DNA of 64,000 nucleotides from Macrosoma leucophasiata (Eukaryota > Arthropoda > Insecta > Lepidoptera > Hedylidae): the NCBI GenBank assembly GCA_036365455.1, contig JAWQUS010000010.1, positions 20,942,501 to 21,006,500 on the forward strand, written 5' to 3'. The translations under genes were made by a program, and so were the position numbers. The number at the start of each line of letters is the position of its first letter. Position 1 is the stretch's first letter. Below are positions 44,201 to 55,879 of this stretch, in pieces. Below the pieces are notes generated by a model. That model did no database searches, was not told where the DNA came from, and saw only the letters and a program-made list of their open reading frames with translations.

Positions 44201-44379
44201 TCTATTATATAAAAATAAGTCGGGTTTTCCTTCCTGACGCTATAACTCCAGAATGCACGAACCGATTTCCACGGTTTTGCATTCGTTGGAAAGGTCTCGG
44301 GTTCCGTGTGGTTTATAGCAAAGAAAATGCAGGATTATAAAACGACATCCACGCGGGTGAAGCCGCGGGCAACAGCTAG
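44201..44379 (+). mobile_element. non-autonomous Helitron
   Basis: TCTATTATATAAAAATAAG to GCGGGCAACAGCTAG followed by T. It differs from 32406-32616 by lacking the internal duplication. Confidence 0.85.
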
Positions 44380-44389
44380 TACTCTTATA

Positions 44390-45470
44390 GAAATTTAAAT
44401 ACTAACGTATAAATTCAGTCGCGTTTTTCAATGAAAATGAAACCACATTTATAATATTTTCAAACAATAGCTGTCCTTAAACAGTCGTACGTAATTACGG
44501 AAAATACACACTGCAAGTCTTCAATATTTGTTGTAGCTTTCACTTGCTTTCTACTGGAAAATGAGGTGATATTAGCATTTTTGTACGAAACAATTGTGCT
44601 GTTTCATACTGCATTGTGCTTTTATATGTTTTCTCTTTCAACAATATGTCGGTGTCAAACATGTATTTGAAAACAATAGTCGGATTAAGTGAATGGTAAA
44701 GAAATCAGATTTTGCTGGTGTTAAACGAATATTGCTTAGAACCGGTAAAGGAACTCTTTTGTTAAAATAACTATTTTATGGACATATTCACGTAGTAAAC
44801 AGACAAAAATTATCTCAATCCCTAGCATTCCAATATTTAATCCTCGAAAATCATTGCGATCTGACGATTGATTTCAAAAATTTAATTAATTATTGAGCCT
44901 GCGTTAAGCTAATATTCCTTAATTATTTTTTTTTGTTTTATACAAAATCTAATTTATTTTTGTACGTACGTACATATTCGACAAAAAGTTCAGTTTTCAG
45001 ACCAGGTGTCAAAAAAGAGAGTTACAATAATTACATAACAATTTGAAATACCATAATATGGCTTTTCATTGGGAAAATGGCCTCAATTAATCTGTCCAAC
45101 GTAGATCGGTGGGTGTAGCTCTCATACGGTGGTTATTGGTGTCAGACGGCGCGTCTCGGCGAGGTATCGCCAGACAGCGCGGCACGCGTTCGCTTCGTGT
45201 GACATCCACTTACTATTAACTAGAGGACTATTTCATTCACGCCTACACTGCACACTTAACATTTACTATTACGACATTGCGTATGCCAGTAGGTCAATAC
45301 ATATGTACATATTTTACTACACTTATTTGTAAGTTACCTGCATCTATTTGCGTTTGTTACACACAGAACGATTTCGTTCGACTATTCATTGAATGGCCTG
45401 GCACATGAATATTCACCAGTTTCTGATAGTATAATTCTTTTAACTAACATAGAATACTTCTTAGGAATAG
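44390..45470. other. unassigned, with a CpG-rich patch
   Basis: 45090-45230 is CpG-rich (GACGGCGCGTCTCGGCGAGG, GACAGCGCGGCACGCG) and unlike its surroundings. It may be regulatory or exonic but shows no coding frame I would defend. Confidence 0.35.
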
Positions 45471-45477
45471 GCGTGCA

Positions 45478-45592
45478 TGTATGAAGAGAGTGAGGGATGT
45501 AAAAGAAGCACGGAAGGTGTGTCAGGATCGGGATATCTGGCGCCACACTGTCTGCCTACCCCGTAAGGAACTTGGCGTGACGGTACATACAT
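45478..45592 (+). mobile_element. non-LTR retroposon 3' fragment
   Basis: GAAGGTGTGTCAGGATCGGG, ATATCTGGCGCCACACTG and CTGCCTACCCCGTAAGG, then GGCGTGACGGTACATACATA, correspond to a dispersed lepidopteran LINE end. A related piece is at 61508-61582. Confidence 0.6.
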
Positions 45593-45704
45593 ATAAAAAC
45601 GGTCTGAAGTAAAGTACTATGAGTTTAAGAAACAAATGTATCAGAAGGTAAATGCTGAATCAATTTCGATAACATCATATCAATTCTGACATGATATTGT
45701 GCCA

Positions 45705-45922
45705 ATAATAACAGTAGCCTATAAACGTCTGCACAAAAATGTCATTGTAGATGCGTTGCCGCTCCTGAAACCTAAGTTAATTGTGCTTCTGTGCCAGAAA
45801 ATATGAGGACCTATATTACCAATGACTGGCACACGACACCGCCGAGCACTATCATTAATAGAATGAGTAATGCGGTAGTACCTACGCCCTTAGCTCCGTG
45901 GCTGGAGCTTTGCCACTAGTAC
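45705..45922 (-). mobile_element. S1 SINE, diverged, tail missing
   Basis: CAGTAGCCTATAAACGTCTG to GGAGCTTTGCCACTAGT. Confidence 0.68.
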
Positions 45923-46507
45923 CTATATTAGTGCGGAATAAACCTTCTTTTCAAATCACTGGTCATAGCAATGATCGCGCCCATTTTGTGGTAGGTCGTC
46001 GTCATTCCACGTCTCGTGTCGTATTACATTACGTCCTACAGTATTTATAAATAGGAATGTCATGACTTAAAAATAGTTTGGTTTCGTGACCAGTAGGGGA
46101 CTACTACGTTACGTTCTACATTTGCCCTTCGATCAGAGTATTAACAAATGTTCTGCCTTAAAGGCGTAGACTAGGATATAATATATCTTATCCTATATCA
46201 TTGAACATGCTTGCTTATTCATATTTTTTTTTGTTGCTTATTTTTGTTAAGGACAAGAATATAACAAGAGTATGGAATTAGTTATTTTTTCAATTGCAAA
46301 CACCCATTACCAATTGCTTTTTAACCTGACGAGCAGCTTAATTCTCACAACGTAATTAGTCGTAATTGTCCATTGGATCGCCATTAAATAGCTCCGCTGT
46401 CTTTCTTTAACTAATACGCGCGGCCTATGTTAGATCAAAACAGCGAAGTGATTCAACCGATCCAATGATAATTAGGTACGCACTGACGTTACAAAAATTA
46501 GGGCCCA

Positions 46508-46730
46508 GATTAACTTCACGCCTTTATTGCCTGAAAGTTTAATCAGGAAAATGCATGCATTCAAGTTTATATGCAAACACCCACGATTCTGCGATTACGT
46601 TTAGTCCCATATAATACGTGGCGAGGTTATTGACATCTCCGGGCACATCACCAAATGGCGAGGATCAAACCTAAGACCTCAGAGTAGCATAAGTAGCCTG
46701 CTACTACCAGACTACTGAGGCAGTCAACCC
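46508..46730 (-). mobile_element. S2 SINE, internally deleted
   Basis: From ACTTCACGCCTTTATTGCC (S2 end) via ACACCCACGATTCTGCG to the head (GCGAGGATCAAACCTAAGACC and CTACCAGACTACTGAGGC). Confidence 0.78.
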
Positions 46731-47035
46731 ATCCTATCAAGGTATTCATGAAATAAAAGCGATGGGAGTCAGTGTAGTAAAAATGGTTAATCGGTTGTTT
46801 AAAAGTTGTAGATGAAATCATAAGTTAAAAGAAAGCTCCTGGTCATCCCAAACTCCAGTCGCCGACATATTTTACTAAATTTAAGATTCCATTAATGGAC
46901 CGAAACGATTGCGCCAAATACCGTAACCGAAACGGATTACCGATCGAATCAGCTGAAAGGGGTTATTAAACTCGAATCTAAACGCTAACTTTGTTTACAA
47001 ACAAACCGAAATGACTTCATTGAGCCTCATATTTC

Positions 47036-47110
47036 CAGCCCCCGGGATCCGAACCCGGTGCCGGCCTTGAACTTGTCACGTCGTGGGACGTTTACCTCGG
47101 CGCGCCCGTT
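47036..47110 (-). other. tRNA-like 3' half, probably SINE remnant
   Basis: On the minus strand GCACCGGGTTCGGATCCCGG forms a T-arm-like hairpin with a B-box-like GGTTCGGATCC. No matching D-arm is clear upstream, so this is not called a tRNA gene. Confidence 0.35.
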
Positions 47111-47299
47111 TTGTCGGCGAATCATCTCACCCCACTACAAGGGATCGGATTGTACGACGCGCCCCAGCGGACTTATTGTTACATTCCATTTTTATTGTTC
47201 GTTTTGCTGGTACGATAAATCCTTTAGTATTTTTACGGATGTAACCAGCTTTAGGTCCGAATTTCAGGTTACGGTATAGCAAAGAAGTAAAGGTTTTAT

Positions 47300-48420
47300 C
47301 ACTTCTTAATTATTGACCTTTCAAATCTTCCAGTACCGTATGTTAACAACATCCGGTTATGAGCTGTTCGAAAACGAATAGTAAGATTTTCAAATCATTT
47401 AAATTGCCACGTTTAACCATGTATACTTTGTATTATTATAAGGCTAAAAAGCCGTTATCTCGTATGATTTATAAAATTGAAATAGAAGTCGAATGCACCA
47501 GTCTCATATAAGAATTATAAAAACATATTTTCGATGCACTTAAATTGAATGTAGTTACTCAATTCACTTTTCATTATTTAGAAAAGAGTTGCAAGCCTCT
47601 GAACCAAATGCAACAATATCAAACAAAGAAGTATACGTAATAATAATATAATACTCGTAAAGGCTTACACACGTGTACAAGTTATATCCGGACATACTGA
47701 CGAATCCGGACGAGACGCAAAGCCGTAAAAATAATTTGTACAAGTGTTTTTTGCAACATTTCATTATATATTGTATCCCGTGTTTCTTGCAGACGTGTAA
47801 AAGAAAGAACGCAAGCATCGAATTTGCAACATTGTACGAAAGGTTGAAAAGTGTACTCTCGAAACTCGTTCAATTTGTATGCACAAAATTTTATTTGCAC
47901 AAGTTCTTTAGCTTGTTAACAAGTTATCTTGCATTTCTCGTATTTGCGATGTTTGTTGAAATTGTAGTATCATCCTAAAACTATTTAAGTACAACAAAAT
48001 TATTTAGTGGTTCAAATACGGTATTTAAAGCTATATTTTTTATTTCCAGTATTCTTAAGTCAATTTGTTTATTCAATTGTGACTTGCGAATAATATAGTT
48101 TAGTAGAGAGAAGGTAAGATAAATGTGTGCAATTTCACGCGATACCTTATTGATGGGTAGTGCAGGCCGATGCGACGTGACGCATTCATTGTAAATCCCA
48201 AGCGCTAAATCTTGGTTTAAGCAAGTTAAAACAGTTTTACTAAAGATAAAAATAACTTACCTGAACACAAAAGTAATTATTGGATCTATCAGTAGGTTTA
48301 TAATAATAATACCATTCACGTGCAAATGTAAATAGCTCCGTAAAACAGAAGCAAAACTACTTAAACTATCAACCTAATATAGAAAAGCATCTGTGATTTG
48401 AATTCCGTTTTTTTTTTGTT
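47300..48420. other. unassigned AT-rich sequence
   Basis: Overlapping ORFs of 72-101 codons at 47564-47978 occur on both strands in AT-rich sequence and have no recognisable features. Confidence 0.4.
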
Positions 48421-48424
48421 TATA

Positions 48425-48499
48425 TCTATAGGCTGAAGTATACGCTCAATAGCCTTGTGAACTGCATGATTGTTAGTCAATATTATAACATTAAAAAAC
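48425..48499 (+). mobile_element. S1 3' fragment
   Basis: TATCTATAGGCTGAAG to ATAACATTAAAAAAC. Confidence 0.6.
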
Positions 48500-48568
48500 A
48501 ATCTTTTAATCCTTTGACATCCTGATCTAAAAGTTTATTGCTACCACCGCAGGGAAGCTCGGTATAAA

Positions 48569-48753
48569 TTTGTATGGATACAAATATACATTTTTAGGTA
48601 AAATGTGATGGAAGATTGAATATATAAGCTTCAACTTTATACTTCTTTTTTTTTTTTTAAATAAATTAAAAAAAAAAAAGTATAAAGTTGAAGCTTAAAT
48701 ATTCAATCTTCCATCACATTTTACCTAAAAATGTATATTTGTATCCATACAAA
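48569..48753. repeat. long near-perfect inverted repeat (about 90-bp arms)
   Basis: Arm 48569-48660 pairs with 48666-48753 around a 5-base ATAAA loop, with one mismatch and a small difference in the T/A run. The right arm is the start of a tandem unit, so the left arm is an inverted copy of that unit's edge. Confidence 0.92.
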
Positions 48754-49850
48754 AATATGCAAAGTGAAGAAAGAAGTGGCCGAATGATAGTAATATGAAA
48801 AAGATCCTGACAATGTGCGATTTGTTCAGCGCATTATACGATGATAGATGGTAGCTACTGTAACACCGGGATACTTGGGTCAGTTATACGCTACGGCTTA
48901 TCGATGCCAGGTTACAACTAGTTTATACACAAACCAGCCATGTAGTATAATAAATCCAGGGACTTTAAATAGGTTTATGCGTCGATTAATAATTTGTATT
49001 TATTTCCCTATCTAGATTAAATTAATAATGATGAAGTAGCAACATTACTTAACCAATTTTTGTTACCATCGCCAGTTATTTTGGAGTATAAACATGAAAC
49101 TAAAATATTGAACCATACCTTTCTACCACAATCGATCACATTTTATCTAAAAATTAACTTCACATGTTCTGTTATGTTCATTTATCAGTCATATTTCTGT
49201 ACAGAAATATGACTGATAAATGGCAGCTTCTACAACACCCGGTTGTACACTGGTTGTACATCGGTTGTACACTGCGGTTTATCGATGCCACGTTACAGCT
49301 GGTTTATTCACGAAACATTCAACTTTCGTGTTTTTTCATTGAATTATTCATACAGTTTAAAGAGAAAGGTTTTGAACATATACATTTAGTAGCTGAAAAC
49401 ATTTTTCATGTGTTTATTCGTCATCATAATCGGCTTTCTAAGTTGAATTAATAATTGATGAATTATCAAAGAAGTAGGTGTCTAAGAAAATCTAAAAGTT
49501 TCTTTTTACAACCCCTAGTCATTTAGTATCTTAAACTAAAATATTGAACTAAACATTTCAACCATCTATCACATCCTATTTCAAGATAAATGTGACGCTA
49601 TACAAAAATATGCAAAGCGCATCTAACATGCTAACATAATAGAATGGCCGTATGATAGTAATATGAGAAAAATCCTGACAATGTGCGATTTGTTCAGCGC
49701 ATTATACGCCACTGATAAATAGCGGCTCCTGCAACACCCGGATACTCGGGTCGGTTCTACACTATGGTTTATTGATGCCACGTTACAAATGCTTTATTCA
49801 CAAACTAGTCAACTTTCGTGTTTTGTAATAAAAGCGAAAGCCTCTGAACA
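48690..49850 (+). repeat. about 2.5 to 3 tandem units of roughly 430 bp
   Basis: Shared landmarks recur in order: ATCACA (48713, 49135, 49568), CAATGTGCGATTTGTTCAGC (first and third units), CAACACC(C/G)GG, and ATCGATGCCACGTTACA-like sequence (about 48902, 49272, 49774). The middle unit lacks the GTGCGATTTG part and has a palindrome there. Spacing varies by indels. It is unlike any transposon I know and may be a local satellite seed. Confidence 0.7.
49180..49221. repeat. perfect 42-bp palindrome
   Basis: ATTTATCAGTCATATTTCTG then T, followed directly by the exact reverse complement (49201-49221), with no spacer. Confidence 0.95.
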
Positions 49851-49859
49851 TGCCGTATA

Positions 49860-51275
49860 AATTAAGTGGCTAGAAATATTTTTCATGTGTCGATTATAAA
49901 ATATCAATTCCGCTTTCTGGGCTGAATTAAGATGTTTCGCTGTTGCTTTTTAGAGTTTAAAATCCTGAAGGTGTCAATCACAAAATTTCAGATATAAATT
50001 GTCATCCATGTTGGGCAGACAATATTTTTTAAAATATGTACATGACTGTGGCGAATCACACTTTACTATTTATTGGATTGAAGACGCACGCCGTATGGCG
50101 GATATAGCAGTGCAAGCGAACCAGGGTGACACGCTCTACCGATCTTCCAATAAAACGCTTTTTCACTATTAATTTCCTTCTTCTGATTTCTTCCTTTGGT
50201 AGTGGTAGATCCGAGTATTCCGAGTGCTGTCGACGAACTGTACCGGCCATACAAAACTGCCCTACTTTTATTCTAAAATCTCAAGGTGATCGAGCCTAAG
50301 AAAACCTCTGGTGATTGGTTATTGGTTCAAGTAACCAATCACAAAAGGTATTTAAATTTTAAGTAAACAACTTTTACTATCGATGATTGGTTGATTCGAA
50401 CAACCAATCAGCTATCAGATCTATTTGGCCTATTAAAATCTCTATGTATCTCAGATCATTACCGAAAGGAAACAACATTATAAGTGCCAAGCAGTTACAA
50501 ACGCTAGTATAATTTCAATAAGCGTAAACAACACTGACCTACCTCTATCCAACAAACGGATAAGACCCGTCACTCGGCCGGGTTACTTCACCCGGGCAAC
50601 GACCTCGGCCGGATATTAGTATGTTTATTGCTTTAGTGATGTGACAAAATATTATAGACCACTTCTGGATTTAGTTTCTGCCTTTTAATTGCTAAGACTC
50701 GTCAGTTATTTTGCATATATCTCCAACACTTAGTCAATGAAAGTCTTTGTAAAAAACTAATGCGTGTTGCCCTCTGTTAATAACTGAGGAATAGTAGATA
50801 AAAGTTTTCATGAGAAAAGAGCACACATTTCACTTGCTCAGCATAAGTAATCATTGAAACCAATGAACGTCTACATAAAAACCTATCTATCTTAAATATA
50901 GATATGCTGACTAGCTATTGACCACTATGCTGTCTTAAGAGGTTTAGGTTTAGAGATTTGGGGCTGAAAGCATGATGATCTATCTTCCCATCGATGCAAA
51001 TAATGGAGAGATTGCTCTCAAGTGATGACACTAGTTTACAAATGTAGATAGGCATAAAACCATGTTCACAGAGCGAATTATTTAATAGTGGACGTTAATT
51101 TGTAAGTATTAGGAATAATTAGGAACAAATAGAATACCTACTCTATTTCCTCTTTTTTTTAACGGATATTTCATAAGATAAGTATTTTAATGTTTGACAT
51201 AAATTATCTCTCAAGAACAATGCAGTACTCGGAATTCAACAATCAATATCCAAACATATAAAATTATATTGAACA
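49860..51275. other. unassigned, with paired CCAAT hairpins
   Basis: Apart from the hairpins at 50313-50409 no known repeat is seen. A degenerate tRNA-like ATCGGTAGAGCG (minus strand near 50140) is too short to call. Confidence 0.4.
50313..50409. promoter_or_regulatory. two small hairpins each holding paired CCAAT boxes
   Basis: GATTGGTTA (50313-50321) pairs with TAACCAATC (50332-50340), and GATTGGTTG (50385-50393) pairs with CAACCAATC (50401-50409), 72 bases apart. Each arm contains ATTGG or CCAAT, the NF-Y core. It may be regulatory or a relic of a small repeat. Confidence 0.35.
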
Positions 51276-51279
51276 TTAA

Positions 51280-51425
51280 CCCCCTTATTCATAAACGTAC
51301 ATTAGATACGTTTTAGCTATAGAATGCTTTGTCTTTGTCAGTTGCATTCTCAAATGTGCAGGATAGAAAAAGACAAAATAGAGATTAGCACCACTTTAGC
51401 TAAAATATGTTTATAAATAAGGGGG
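51280..51425. mobile_element. 146-bp MITE with about 20-bp inverted ends
   Basis: CCCCCTTATTCATAAACGTA and its imperfect complement TATGTTTATAAATAAGGGGG bound it. The target looks like TTAA/TTAG. A second inner inverted repeat (TTTTAGCTA with TTAGCTAAAA) suggests a fold-back origin. No coding capacity. Confidence 0.85.
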
Positions 51426-51429
51426 TTAG

Positions 51430-52680
51430 TCGTTTACAGTACTCTTATCCGATCATTTTTGGATTGATCAACCGATGTGAAAGCTGCGAACATTCAAATT
51501 TAATTTCAATTCCATAACATTTTCGCGAATTGATTATTATTATACAATTGTTCATGAAATATAAAAGCTTTTTTTGTTGTAAACATGTTGAAAGTAACAT
51601 TATTCACACATGAGTCGGTATAATATTAAAGTAATGAAATAATGAAGTAATATTTACATTGATTTATAGTCGCAATAACGTAGAACGTTCAAATACTAAT
51701 AAAGTCGACTTAGCGTATGTAAGAGTACATATTTACACATTATTATATGGTAAACAATTTGCACAAGATACCATTACAGCGTCATTAGCGAGTCGATACC
51801 TGGTACCAAAGTACCTGGTACGCGACGTACCTAACACATAGAAACATATGTGAATCCTTATCGTATTTTACGTCAGGTGATGTTTTTTAGACGATTGTAG
51901 ATGACTCGTCTAAAGACGGCCGTAGCATACTTTAACGCGCAATTGGAAAATGGCTCGCAGCCTTAATTGGTAATCAGTGCGGAAATTTTCTAGTTTTGCA
52001 ATTTGTCTCATTCTGATTCTTTATAATAATATAATCTTCAATGACTCTACATTAAAAAATATCATTCGGTTTCATTTTTCCTATTCTTTGGTGCCATACA
52101 CGGCATTACAAGCCTCGCACCTCTAGAGTGTAAAATATTTTCGTTCAAAACCATGTGATTTTTTTTTAAAATATCATACTCACACTTTTAACTATTCACT
52201 TCAAACATATCTAGTAGACAATAAAGTTCGGCAAAAGATGCCAACGCGATTTCAACTTGAAAGTTAACTAACGCTCCAAACCGTTCCCGAACATTCTCAC
52301 AACGAAAAGTTGGAAAAATTCACTCGTATCTTATATCAGAACATTTAGTTTCATAGTTACTAAAAGTGACTTTATCGATACAGATCTGAAAACGTCTTCA
52401 AACTGTGCCACTAAGCGCTGCACGTTTTCAACGAAATTCGTTCGAGTTTGATTCAGTTTTTAGCTATATTTTACAACATATAGGTATGCGATAATGTATG
52501 ACTAACGTGACCATACGTCCCGTTTTGAACGGTACAGTCCCGTTTTCATGCAGCTCGTCCCGGTGGCCCAGGAAAACTTTTGGGAAGGGAAAATGTCCCG
52601 TTACCGGTAATCTCAGCAAAAATGTGACGGAAACTGGCGTACCCGACTGAAGTTGTCCTGTAAACCTCAATCCGAGATTT
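51430..52680. other. unassigned AT-rich sequence
   Basis: Nothing recognised. The piece 52500-52660 (GTCCCGTTTTGAACGG, GTCCCGTTTTCATGC) recurs as a weak similarity at 53040-53120 and may be an older element into which S1 (52681) inserted. Confidence 0.4.
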
Positions 52681-52940
52681 TATTTTTTTTTTTATGTAAG
52701 GAAGTGGCAAACAAGCATGCAGTTTACATTGATGTTAAGTGATGACTGCAGCCTATAGACACCCACACAAAGACCAAGGTCAAAATGCATATGTGTTACC
52801 ACTCCTGACGCTGAAGGTGTTATGCATCTGTGCCGGAAATTACAGGGCCGCACATTACCACTTGACCGGAACGCGGTAGTGCTGAATTCCATTCAGCGGC
52901 AAGTAAATTAGGTAATGCGGTGGTGCCTACGCCCGCGAGC
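52681..52940 (-). mobile_element. S1 SINE lacking the last 40 bases of its 5' end
   Basis: From a T-run to CCTACGCCCGCGAGC, after which S1 similarity stops. Confidence 0.82.
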
Positions 52941-53123
52941 GTTATGTTTTAATACTTAATTTATAATAGATAAACTCAAAAGCAATGAATATCGATACCT
53001 AAGATACTTAAAACGACACTTAATTAAAGAAGGGCGTTCGTTTGTAAGCTTTTGCCCCCTTGGTTCCCTGACGGTCAATTTTGAGAATGTCCCATTTTGA
53101 GGGACGATAAAAATGGTCACGTT

Positions 53124-53235
53124 ATGTATGACCCCTTAATAACTTTCACAGAGACATAACACCTAAGGTCTCAGGGGTGGCAATCCTTATTTGTCCTCCG
53201 ATTTTTGTGTAGATCTCTTTAGGCAGCCGTCATGT
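53124..53235 (+). mobile_element. S1 3' half, diverged
   Basis: GACCCCTTAATAACTTTCAC to TTTAGGCAGCCGTCATG. Confidence 0.6.
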
Positions 53236-54028
53236 ACCTAAATGCCAATAATAAAACCCCGTCCGGAAAAATCAGTACCTGACTTTTAAAATTCCTACCT
53301 ATAATAATACCTACATATTATTTATTTAAAACAATTTTACAATACTTCTATAACTTATTGTTAAACAATACATAGACATTTCGCAATATTATTTTGTTTT
53401 ATGTTTATTGTTAGATCAGTCAAGAGATTATATTTATACAATAATATCTTTAAGAGTTTTCTTATTTGACTATATTACCTACCTATGTTTTAGAACAAAA
53501 CATTAATATGTGTCTACTTGTTTACAGGTCTTACAAGACATCAAGGTAAATATTGTAGATTTATCATAAAGTTCTGTCTTTATCTTTCTAATATAATATA
53601 AGTTCTTTGGTTTTTTTTTGCGTTATGCTCGTGCTCTTGTATTAATTTTCAATTTAAGAATTGAATAGAAATCTTCGTTAAATAATCATAACGATATGTA
53701 TTTTTATTATCATTTATCAGTTTCACAAAACAAATATACAAAACCAATTCTAAAAATAACAAAATTAAAAAAAGGTTTCATGAAATTCATTATGTATAAA
53801 GGAATAATTTGAATTTGGAGCACAATACAATTTAAACACAATTCAAAATACAAAACATATCCATTATTTTTACACAGTACAGTTATTAAAACATGTAATT
53901 TCTCCATTGTTAATGCTCCAAAAATGAACATAGTCGTTATTTGATAGAAATTATGAAAGGAATAACGAAATGGCCATAAACTATTAACTAAAAAAAAGAC
54001 AACCTATGGTCATAGACAAATTACCGTA
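53236..54028. other. unassigned AT-rich sequence
   Basis: Nothing recognised. Confidence 0.5.
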
Positions 54029-54322
54029 TTTTTTTTTATGTTATGGAATTGGCAAACTATGATGCAGTTCACATTGATGTTAAGTGATGACTGCAGCCTA
54101 TAGACACCCACACAAAGACCAAATACAAAAAGGTCTAAATGCAGATGCGTTACCACTCCTGAAGCCTAAGGTGTTATGCCTCTGCGCCGGAAATTACAGG
54201 GCCGTACATTACCACCTGACCGGAAGACGATAGTGCTGAACACTACCATTTAGTGGAAGTATATTAGGTAATGCAGTGGTGCCTACGCCCGCGAGCTCCA
54301 TCGCTGGAGCTCTACCACCAGT
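54029..54322 (-). mobile_element. S1 SINE, full length
   Basis: From a T-run through TGCAGTTCACATTGATG to CTCTACCACCAGT. A short duplication (ACAAAAAGGTC) interrupts it near 54125. Confidence 0.88.
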
Positions 54323-54792
54323 AAAACGGGATAGTTGTTTTAATTAGAAAATGAATAGATTTCACTTTGTAATACAAAGCACTTGTATCCTAACGTGTTC
54401 TTACTCTCTGAATGTTCTTTAAAGCCTGATCCTTTAATTAAATCATCTTGCTTGTATCCGCTCTTAATGCCATTATTAATGGACTGCTTTTGTTCGTCTT
54501 TTTGTTTGCATTGTTGTTGCAGTTTATTTTGTTATTGAATGTAGCTTCTTGTTTATTTTATTGCAATATCTCTTATAATAATGCACAGATTAACTAAGTA
54601 GTCATCATCTTCGCTATTGTCCTTTGAGAGCATTGTGAGAGTTCTTATTTCAAAATTCATGTTTGATAATGTTGTAGTATATTAGTTTCAATCAGACCGT
54701 TTCAGTGTTCTGAATGTTAGAGTTTTAATTAGTTTCCCAATTAGAAATGGCTTCGAATATTCGAATTATAGCAATGAAAAAACAAAAGCATT

Positions 54793-54945
54793 TTTTTGTG
54801 CGATAAGTGTGGCAATCTAGGATGCAGTTCACATGGATGTTAAGTGATGCCTGCAGCCTATATCTACACAAAATCTAGAGTTTAAAATGTAGAAGCGTTG
54901 CCATACCTGAGACCTTCTTTGTTATGTCTCTGTGACAGTGATTAC
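54793..54945 (-). mobile_element. S1 3' half, diverged
   Basis: GATGCAGTTCACATGGATG to TATGTCTCTGTGACAGTG. Confidence 0.62.
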
Positions 54946-54949
54946 TTTT

Positions 54950-55446
54950 CAATATTTTCATAATAAACACAACTCGATGTTCATGTTTATCAATTTTGTT
55001 GTCTAAATAACACTAAGTTCCTTCAATCATGTCGACTGAACAATAGAATTTAGATAAAGGTTACCCAAGAATTTTGATTAGTTCCTAATTTCAGTTGCAA
55101 TATATAAAATTACCAAGACACATAGCCTCCGCGAAGGTTCGATAGCGGGGTGACAGGGGGCGGTCGATGGGTCGACGACCCCGGCTGTATTTCGAACTCA
55201 CCCCTCAGACTGCCACTTATTTATTTATTAAAATTCCCTACCTTATTGCACTGATTACGGCATCCTAAAATCAAGATTAATTTTGAGATTTTTCTTAAAA
55301 TCTTATTTAAATACTTTGCCGGGGCACTTTAGTAAAGCTTCGAGCTAGGTTCCTAACGATAATAGAAATTCGGACAAGTAGGAATAAGTTTGATCTTATG
55401 TATTTTAGTGACCATTTTACGAAATGTCCCTTTTTACAAGACAATT
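54950..55446. other. unassigned sequence
   Basis: A short GC-rich patch (GGGGTGACAGGGGGCGG, about 55147-55163) is the only local oddity. Confidence 0.4.
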
Positions 55447-55659
55447 TTTAGAAATTAAAGAAAAAACTGAAAGAAAAATTTGACTTCGGGCAGGAATCGA
55501 ACCTGCGACCTCAGGATAACCAGTCCAGCCGCTTTAAAACTAAGCTACCGAAATCCCGAAAGTTTGGGACGCAGGTTCGATTCCTGCTATCCTGAGGTCG
55601 CAGGTTCGATTCCTGCCCGAAGTCAAATTTTTCATTCCGTTTTTTCTTTAATTTCTAAA
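55447..55659. mobile_element. T-element rearranged into a near-perfect hairpin (subfamily b)
   Basis: Arms of 72-73 bases (55447-55518 and 55588-55659) pair with about two mismatches; the inner 37 bases pair perfectly. Each arm holds half of a tRNA-like cassette. The full minus-strand cassette is 55483-55554, with acceptor ACTTCGG (3' half CCGAAGT on the arm side) and T-arm GCAGG TTCGATT CCTGC. An extra T-arm copy (GCAGGTTCGATTCCTGC, 55571-55587) lies in the loop. The terminus TTCACTTTCATGTGTTATTG follows, as in other copies. Confidence 0.8.
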
Positions 55660-55879
55660 GTTCACTTTCATGTGTTATTGCGAAAAATAAATAGTATAAA
55701 GGCAATTTTTGTGTCTGACGGCCAAATTGTAATGTATGGCTGTGTAGGTATATGCGTGTACGAAGTCATAGAAACTTCATCTTTGGATAAGCTACACATC
55801 CATATTTAGATCTTTGATTTTCCTGTAGAGGTCTATGAACTATAGCAATCACTTTCAATCAACGTGGATAGTAAGACAC

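Noticed and set aside
47564..47978. cluster of overlapping 72-101-codon ORFs on both strands
   Set aside because: AT-rich chance frames with composition of noncoding DNA and no shared features.
50066..50254. Pol III gene suggested by ATCGGTAGAGCG on the minus strand
   Set aside because: No B-box at a suitable distance and no T-run terminator that would support it.
55480..55809. 109-codon ORF with EVAGSIPARSQIF
   Set aside because: Translation of T-arm sequence in the fold-back T-element.
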